Assembly: GCF_003597395.2 (NCBI RefSeq)
Contig: NC_133773.1
Coordinates: 72,012,438 to 72,076,437, forward strand
Source: Chelonoidis abingdonii
Taxonomy: Eukaryota > Chordata > Testudines > Testudinidae
DNA: 64,000 nucleotides
Direction: 5' to 3'
Under the pieces are notes generated by a model. The model ran no database searches, had not been told where the DNA came from, and was given only the letters and a program-made list of their open reading frames with translations. Both the position numbers and the translations under genes were made by a program. Shown in pieces: positions 55,974-64,000 of the stretch (within the stretch, counting starts at the first letter, position 1; the number at the start of each line of letters is the position of its first letter).

Positions 55974-58900
55974 ATCCAAAATGTGGCTTAAATGGCTTCA
56001 GCTAAGAAATAATTGAAGTTTAGAGATTATTACTGTATCTGCTTATGTGCGGGACACTTTTCATAGTTGTTTGGGCTAATAAAAATTATTCAAAGTTCTC
56101 AAAATTACTATTGATATAATTGTTGTAGAGTTATCAGCTCAGGGGAAATGTGCTATGCTGAGGTTCTGACCTTCAGCTGTAAACTTCAGTAATGAGGATT
56201 TCAGACTGTTTCTAAGAGCTCCAGGATTAGAGCTGAGAATGAAGTTATCAATTTTAACATATCATTTACAATGGGCCAATCTTTATATATGATAGGGAAA
56301 GATGCATTTGGGGTTCCAGACACATGATTAACCAGCTATAACTTATAACTAGAGAGCTGACATTTGGTCTCAAAATAGTCTTTAGCACAGACTTAGTTCT
56401 GTAATACAAAAGAGAGTGTTCACAAAGAGGAAAATGTGGACATTTTGTTCTGGTGAAATAGATAGCAGCAAAATGGCATGGGAGCAAGCAGGAGAAAAGA
56501 GAGAGTCAGTCCCCAGTTAAAAGGGATATAGCTAATTAGCTAAAGTTGGTGGACTAAAGACACAATAATTCTAGATTCCGAGACATGGTATGAGTAGAGT
56601 AACAGGCCACAATTCGTGTGACATAATAAATTAAGGCTTAATAATTGTCTGATGATCCCTCATCAAGAAAGGCAGCATAACATAATGCTTTAAGAAAGTG
56701 ATAAAAAGTTGGTCTTCCCTGTACACATTGGAACTGTGACACAAAAGCAGGAAATTCTTAACATTTTTTTTAAACTGCATCATGTAGTGAACAGAACAAC
56801 AATGCAAAACATTCTTTCCCATGGTTCAGACAAGACTGTGTTCAGTTCTTTGTCTAGTAAATGCTAAGTTAAACTTAGATGTGTAATCAGAGATCACTTA
56901 TTGGCCACAGAATAACCAGATGTTTGCAAAAGTTGTGTTAACCTTTCTCCCAATGATTTCTTTTTCACATGTTTTAAGCACATGGCCAAAAGCATACACA
57001 AGCAATGAACTGGAGCCAGTTTACCCCTAGTTATTTCCTAATTTTGTAAAGAATGAGCTGACTGTATTGAAGAGAAGAATCAGTTTAATATTGGATACAT
57101 CCTCTCACTGTGGGACTGTGTCCTACTCTGACTGATATATGAACTCAATTTAATAGATCTTTTCTGTCCCCTAATGGATAAAACTATAGCAACTAGCACA
57201 ACATTGGTTGTTTCTAGGTCTGGTTTACTATGACTGTAGAATTACAAGCAAATTAATCACATATGGTTCTCTATATAACTGTGCAGAGACACATTTGGAA
57301 CTTGACAATTTACAAGTAAAATTATCTAATTGTCTTTACTCAAACCTACAGCATACAGGCATTCCAAACAGTTTGCGTTAGAAACTGCAGTTTTTTGAAT
57401 GATTTCAGCCTAGTATGTGCAAAGGTCATTGTTTGAGAAAAAGCTATTTAAGTTTACAGAAAAAAAGGAGTAAGCATACTGCAAGTCACCAAAGCAGTTG
57501 AAGGTATTTAATGTATTGAAAAGCATCAAATGCAAATCAGAACAATGTAAGGTAACCTTTTAATCATTAGCTATGAGCCATTAGTATTGCAATACCTAAA
57601 GTCTCTCAGATCAGATACTTCAGATCTCCTGTGGTAGTCTGACGACTTAGACTTAGTTGTTTTTCTCTCACTTTACAGCAACAGTTGCTGTAAAGTATGA
57701 GATGTAACAATCACTAAAAAAAATTAGCAGTATTTTGCAATGTGGCTAACTTTCCTCAGCCATTCTGATTCAAATATTTAAGTGACCAAAATACCATCCA
57801 GTTATTCTTCATTGGTCTATTGTGTTTCCCTTGGCTGTCCAAATCTGCATTACTTTCCACTGAATATGGTATTCACAGTTATAACATAACTATAACCATA
57901 TATCTATACACCAGTTTTCTCTACTTGTCACTCTACAATAAAATGTATTTTTAACAAGTGTGTAAATCACCACATTCATGATTTTACAGAACAGCTTCCA
58001 AGAGAGGCCTTTTATATTAAAGAAACAAAGCAAGTCTGGGGCCTTCCTTCACATTACAACTGGTATTAACTCTCAACCTCAGCCGAGTGGCCTGGGCTTG
58101 ACTGCACATGGAGACCACACTAATTTTTCCACTCTGTGAAAGGTAAGGTATACTGGTTAAAGGTGAAGTGAAGATTGCACTCTTGCTGCCTGATCTGTGG
58201 CTAATAAGAGGATTTCAGTTTCCAGTGTTTCACTTGGCAATTCCATGGACATTTTAAAACAATGCCAAATTAACCACAAAAATATCTTTAAGTTATATAA
58301 ATTGCCCTAACTCCCACAAGTCAGGAAGTCCCTGAAACTCCAGTTTTAATACCCATTTTGTTCTGCCTACTAATTATGGGAGTGGAACACAACCAGTGAG
58401 CAATCTCACATATTTTATCCTGTAGTATTCAGACATACAGAAAGGTGAATTAACAATGTGTTTTCAGTCTTGGAATTTCTGTGCCTCCACTGATCTATCA
58501 AACCCTCTATTTGAACACTATGCTGCAATACAAGGTATGAGAGTTCAGCTTGTCTGTTCATGCCTGAGCCAACAGGAACAGAGAACACTGAGGATGGAGC
58601 ACCATCAGCCTGTAGGGAGGCAACACCTTGTATTATTGACAAGGACACCTGCAGATATACACATGAGCAGCCTCTATAAACCCCTGAAGAAGCCACATGC
58701 AGTCATCTGTCTCCAGATCAACTCCCAGGGAGATTTTGAAAAATGGACAGGACCAACCTCTCTCCTGGGACCCACCATAGATTTTTTTTTTTAAATGCGC
58801 AAGGATGGTATCTTAGGTGTGTAGAATATTTCGTAAGAGATAAGCATATCCCATAAATGTTTTGGTGCTACTAAATTCTAGAGCTCTACAGAAACATTTT

Positions 58901-61700
58901 GCGTGGATACCTTTTTAAAAAAATTAAACACTGCAACTAGGAGGACTTCTGCTTTCCAGTGATGTAGTTTGTAAATTGGCTTTGAAATACCTTCCTTTTT
59001 TCAAGGCAGCTATAGCTGCTAGAAAGCAAGGGACAGATTGGGATACTGGAGACTTGAAGGCAGCTTTAGAAAAGCTGAGAACTTTTTAAAAAGCACTAGG
59101 TTGTTTTTCTCAAGTTATTAAAGATAAATCATGGCTTTAGTTATCAGAAGGTACTTTACTGCCATCACTAAGAGGACAGTTTGAGTAATCATGGAAGAAC
59201 AGCTTAATCTTATTCTCCTGGATGTGAACAGATATTTTAAGATCTAGGACGTACTCACAATAGAGATTACCAGCCTCAACAACACTCAGAAAATAGTCAG
59301 CTACTATTCATCACATACCTAGAAAGAACTCATATAGCCCAGAGATCATCAGCATGTTTGAACTACTAGATATTTATATTGTAATTCTGTCCACCTGGTT
59401 TCTACAGCTTCAGTTCATGTATCATTGCAATGCAATCCCAGCTATAACTGAGGGGTCTAATCCTGCTATCTACACTCTCACACACAGTCCCACTGATTAC
59501 ACGTGAAGAAGTGTTGCAAGATCAGGCCTACAGAATGTGACTCCAAGGATAATTTAACCCATAGTATTTATGTTTGATACTATTAAGATTAGAATAAAAT
59601 CTAAAATATTTTTTTTGTAAAAAATAGAGTTTCACAATACAGCAGAAAACATTACAAGATTATATTGTTGCTTTGTACCAAGCAGTAATATAGAACGTAA
59701 AGTTCTCTTATTATTTAGACATAGGAAAAAAAGCTGTGAATAGTCTAACATTAGCCCCATCTCTTTCCTTCCTGTTCTAAAGTACTGGCAGCAAGTGTCA
59801 GACTACTAGCTGATTATGTCACTAATCTCAGTCTTAAACACCAGATCTTCACAGATGCTATAGACATCTCTGGAGCATTGCTCTCTCTGTTCCCTATGAC
59901 CCAGCCTACTGGAGATTTACACCTTCTAGTGCAAAACTGTATTTTTAATCTATCAGCAAAGTAGATTATTGAAATGATAATTGGCATGATTTAGCATACT
60001 CACCACTTTGATGTGTAGCTGGTAACACTGCAACACTTCTTACTTCAGTCAGGACTACTTGCGACTTTATACCCAGATGCTTTAAAAAAAAAAATAATAA
60101 AAAAAAACGTACTAAACTATAGGCTATTGCCTGCTTAAAGCACATTTTTTATTTCCCTTACGACAGACATGATTAATTGTGCTGAATGAATCTTGCCCTT
60201 AATGTGATGTTCTTTCCTGCAGTGGTCTGATTAGCAGAACTTAATTTTATGAACTATGAATATAGTCTTAATAATAAAAATGAAAAATATATTACAGTAA
60301 CAGCACAAAAGGATACTAATTTTAACCTTTTTATTTTGCTTTTGACCTGAACAAGGCAGGATAGTATCCAGTATTATGTCTAATTCACTTTTCAATTCAA
60401 GCCCTCCAGTGAAATATAGTAAGAGAATTTATGTTTAACATATATGGGCCTGGGCCTACATCTCCCACTCATGTGAGCAGCCCTGTAGACTCATGTGAGT
60501 AAGGGCTGTGTCTAATAAATGTGGTGGTCAGCCCACAGGAAATGCAGTAGATTTAAATTAAAGTATGTGGAAAAGTAGTGTTGTATATTTGTTTCCTTCT
60601 ATTATTTAGTAGAAACATGGTCGGATATCAAATAAATTAATAAAGAAAAGAGCAAAGGAATTATTTAAAATAGTTTAGTGTGTGAAGGGAAATTATAAGT
60701 CCCTCATCCCAAAATTTCATCCTAATTGTCTCATTGACTTCTTGTAAGGACTACTCAATTAAGTATTTGTAAGATAGGTCCCTATACAAGTTAGGGACCA
60801 ATTGAGCACTTTTTTACTCTGGAAAAATGTCAGTGGGTGATTTGCCTGAGTAATAAGAGCTGAACAATCTACAGTAAAGAGTAACTGTGGAAGGGGTTAT
60901 AGTGACACTCACACATCTCACAGGCCATTCACCTCCCTTATCTCTAACAGTGCTATAGGAAATGTCAAAGGCAATTTTTTAAAAGCAGCTGTTATCCATT
61001 TTGCAGTCTGAGTAACATATAGTAACACTTGGACAGATTTCAGGAAACTCAATTTCCAAGATTCAGTTTTCTGTATCAGATTGTCCCAAACTCTCATCTC
61101 CTAACAGCAGCGGAAATACATTTTCACTCTGTTGTTTATGTAACTGAGCAACTTAGGACTTCATCTCTCTGTAAGAAACAGAAGCCTTTATTGTTGTTTT
61201 TCTCCTAACGATTGAGCATTAGAGCAATAGATCATGATGATAATGGTCAAAAAATATCCAGTCAATTGCCTTAACAAGGTAAGAAGTAGGTTGTTACAAA
61301 TGAGAAGTGACATTTGAAGAAGATTGCTTGGATCAGTGAATCTTCTCCCTTCAGGGACTTATCAAAAGTGATAACACTTTTCAAAGATGTTAATCTAAAA
61401 TAATCTAGACAGTGCAATAATTTAAGACATAATTGATTATATACAAACATCTTACATTGGTGGAAATTTCAATAGGCCAAATTAATTCCTGTTCTACACC
61501 CACTGTGGTCAAATGAATATTAATATCCTAAATATTCATCTGATTTCTGGCAGAGTGGGGTATTTTAATTTTTAAATGCTAACTGCCACTTTGCCAGGAA
61601 GTCAGATCGGTTTTTCTAATTCCCATAAAAAGTTCTGAATTTCCGAGGCAGACAACTTGACTGATTTAATTAACACCAGAACAGTGAAACATGCTCCAAG
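55974..61700. other. Intergenic sequence with little structure
   Basis: AT-rich. Two short stretches (59448-59530 and 60440-60520) look like palindromic relics related to the piece at 50200 (CTGCTATC...GCAAGATCAGGCC; CCCACTCATGTGAGCAGCCC). An A-rich tract lies at 60081-60108. No gene, RNA or large repeat recognised. Confidence 0.5.
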
Positions 61701-61719
61701 TTTGGAAAAGCAGGTATAG

Positions 61720-62440
61720 ACCAGTTCCTCAGAGACAAAAGCCAACTGATGCCTCAGCCAGGTGTCAACAAAATCAAATGGACTAACTACCAGCTGGCTA
61801 AGGCTACATTCTTTGGCAGGAAGAACGGTGATTGAGAAATTTGCATCTCAAAGGGTCTCAACTGCTGGAGTTGATTCTCAAAGAGTAGAGAAAAAATATA
61901 AAAATGAGGAACTAAGATCTCAAGTCACCTCTCCACACTGATCTCTACTCACTAACATTTGAAAGACAAAGGAACCGTCATTTAAACTGGGGAGTGGTCC
62001 TGGCTGAAGGAATCTAGACACTGCTGAAAGCATATGGTGAGAAAAATCTTTTGCTTTAAGTTCACTCAGCCTGTTATTAGTTTGTGTTTTACCGTAATTT
62101 CTTTTTCTGACTTTTTTGGCTCATTACTTGTAATCACTTAAAATCTTTCTGTAGTTAATATACTGGCTTAGATAAAACTATAAAATGAGTTTGATTTAAT
62201 AGTTTGGGAAACTCCATTTAAGGAAATAGGATTTGTGCATATCATTTTTTATTAATTAAATGACAGATTTTCTATGAGCTTGTATTTTTCAGAAGGAAAG
62301 AGCTGGACGCACATTTCTGGGGACAAGTCTGAGATTGGGAATTTGCTGGTGTACTCTGCAATACAATTTAGGAATGGTTGTCTAGAAGCATAACTCAGCT
62401 GGGAGTAATTTACACACTAGAGGCAGTGTGAGAGCAAGGC
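61720..62440 (+). repeat. LTR-like repeat fragment, second copy
   Basis: It contains GTTTTACCGTAATTTCTTTT, ATCACTTAAAATCTTTCTGT and GTTTGGGAAACTCCATTTAA, landmarks shared with 41260-41560. I suspect a solo LTR, but no clean ends or target duplication could be set. Confidence 0.4.
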
Positions 62441-64000
62441 CAGAAGTGGTTGCTCTCCCAGCAAAGTGGTGTAATAGGCACCCCAGATAGAGAATTGAGA
62501 GGATACAGCAGTTCAGCAATCCAGATTGTACCCTGGGTAATGTCACAGTCACATAAATACCTCAGTTGAATAAAGGGACTTAAAACTTTTACCTTCAAAA
62601 ATGACCAGTTTATACTGGTCATACTAAGGTAAAATATGTGATGCTACATACAGTACTAAAATCTCACCAGTTTCTTTGGTGCTTCCATAGTCAATTGCGT
62701 TGAAGGGTTAGCTGGAAAACAAGAATTCCATTTTGCAAACAAATCACTGAAACTAATATTTCTGCAAAAAGTTTTTACAAATCAATGTTTTCCAACGAAA
62801 ACATGTTTTGTGTATTTAAAAAAAAAAAAAACTCCTCGTTAACAGTTTTACTGAAGGTTAAAGTCACATGACTCACCCAGTGTACATGGGTTTCGGGAGA
62901 AGCAGTGTCCTATGGAACATCAAGTAGAAGAAATAGACTGTTGCTCAGGGTGTTGCACGTCTGGCAGCACACTGCAGCTTCCTGTTTTGAGGCTGCTTCC
63001 ACAAGGATACAGATACGAGTTAATTTTTGTACTGTAACATGCTGTTTCCTTTTTTATTCACCTCTCCGTGTAGAACACTGGTTGCTAAAAGCTTTACATC
63101 GTTTGTATTATACAACATTTTCAAAATACATTTTAGATTTTTCTGATTTTGCTTTTCTCATGAATTTTAGCACATATGCGAATACCAGATGGAGAGTACT
63201 GGAGACTGTTTTTGTTATCTAGTCACAGAGCAGGCATGGAATGAAAACCAACAGTGCAAGATTTCCCCACATTTCTCTGCCTTTGTACCTCAACCCTGCT
63301 CAAAGGGGCCATCAATACAGATAAGACGGAGGTTCAGTGTTCAGGGTTCCTTTCAGTGTTAGAACTGCTACCTGAGATTGCAAATTTACAAGTTACCATT
63401 TGTGGAGATACATGAAGGCCTGTTTACCAGGCACCAGAACAAGGCCACTAGATTCATTTCAGATAGGCCACTGAACAGACCTCAGCTGGCAATAAACTCT
63501 TGCTCTCCACCATCCAGGCCTATAGCTGTCCTGGAATCTACTTCCAGTCTCTTGAGGGACCCATTGCCCTAGGTTTTCCTGTAACTCAGTTCACACACTG
63601 ACAGGCATCCCTGAACACCTGCATCCGCTTTCAGTGAGCGCTACAGCATCACACATGCCATGCATACAGCTCCAGCCAACTCTTGCAGGACTTGTTGACC
63701 ATCTCCACTATGCCTCTGGAATGTGCAGTGTCTATGTACACAAAACTCATTCTTGTTTGCTTGATCAAATAGGTATTCACAGTTACAGGCACTTTTTCAT
63801 AAAGAGCTATTCTGCTCTAATAGAAACAAGCAACACGTGACCAGTGACCTGGGCAAAGAGCTCTTTCAGCATGAGACAGTTGTCTGTCACTGACTTTAAA
63901 ATGTTTTGGAAAAAAAATATGGCATGCCATCTGGATCCTAAACTCTCATTAGATCTATTGAAACAAATGGTTAGTGGGCTAACAGCACTTCTCACATTTT
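62441..64000. other. Intergenic sequence to the right edge
   Basis: No recognisable gene. An open frame at 62905-63222 has no domain and no supporting splice or promoter signal. Confidence 0.45.

Noticed and set aside
58415..58794. Opposed open frames of 93 and 112 codons
   Set aside because: No domain, no splice or promoter signals, and unremarkable composition.
1..64000. CRISPR arrays, operons, phage or toxin-antitoxin systems
   Set aside because: No regularly spaced short repeats or compact gene clusters; split genes with introns and vertebrate repeats throughout.

Overview
The window is vertebrate nuclear DNA, most probably from a turtle. It has long introns, GT-AG splicing, one CpG island and a dense load of interspersed repeats: CR1 LINE pieces, DIRS retrotransposons, Penelope-like elements with GIY-YIG endonuclease remnants, hAT-like and TA-flanked DNA transposon derivatives, and a tRNA-derived SINE that I recognise as the Cry family of hidden-necked turtles. 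The turtle assignment rests on recognising repeat families, not on a search. There is no operon, phage, CRISPR array or other prokaryotic feature.

Two protein-coding genes lie tail to tail. On the + strand, six exons at 2964-13802 encode the last 302 residues of palladin (PALLD): the end of one Ig domain, a basic/serine linker, two more Ig domains and the C-terminal tail. On the - strand, five exons at 50132-38783 encode a complete 236-residue carbonyl reductase 4 (CBR4), a short-chain dehydrogenase/reductase. All exon phases join without a frame break in both genes. The same convergent PALLD/CBR4 order is found in human chromosome 4q32. A CpG island at about 52.48-53.34 kb, with an RFX-type X-box and two inverted ZNF143-like sites, is the likely CBR4 promoter region.

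Layout: 0-0.44 kb, CR1 endonuclease fragment; 0.77-1.24 kb, LTR-like repeat; 2.96-15.7 kb, PALLD 3' exons and 3' UTR with MITEs and a CR1 tail in the introns; 16.7-18.5 kb, small DNA-transposon relics; 20.25-24.69 kb, a DIRS element that has lost its reverse transcriptase; about 24.97-31 kb, a second, older DIRS copy in the same orientation, broken up by other repeats and still carrying RT motifs; 32.6-34.2 kb, a hAT-derived element folded back on itself; 36.65-37.91 kb, a Penelope-like element with a 12-bp target duplication; 38.8-50.1 kb, CBR4, whose 6.3-kb last intron holds a nested stack of repeats; 51.2-52.1 kb, a TA-flanked transposon; 52.5-53.3 kb, the CpG island; 53.4-64 kb, intergenic DNA with a CR1 element inserted in a MITE, and little else.

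I found no new multi-gene system. The most interesting items are the GC-AG intron in PALLD, the hAT snap-back element that duplicates the end of its transposase gene in inverted orientation, the two neighbouring DIRS copies with complementary losses, and the separation of the CBR4 start codon from the only CpG island.
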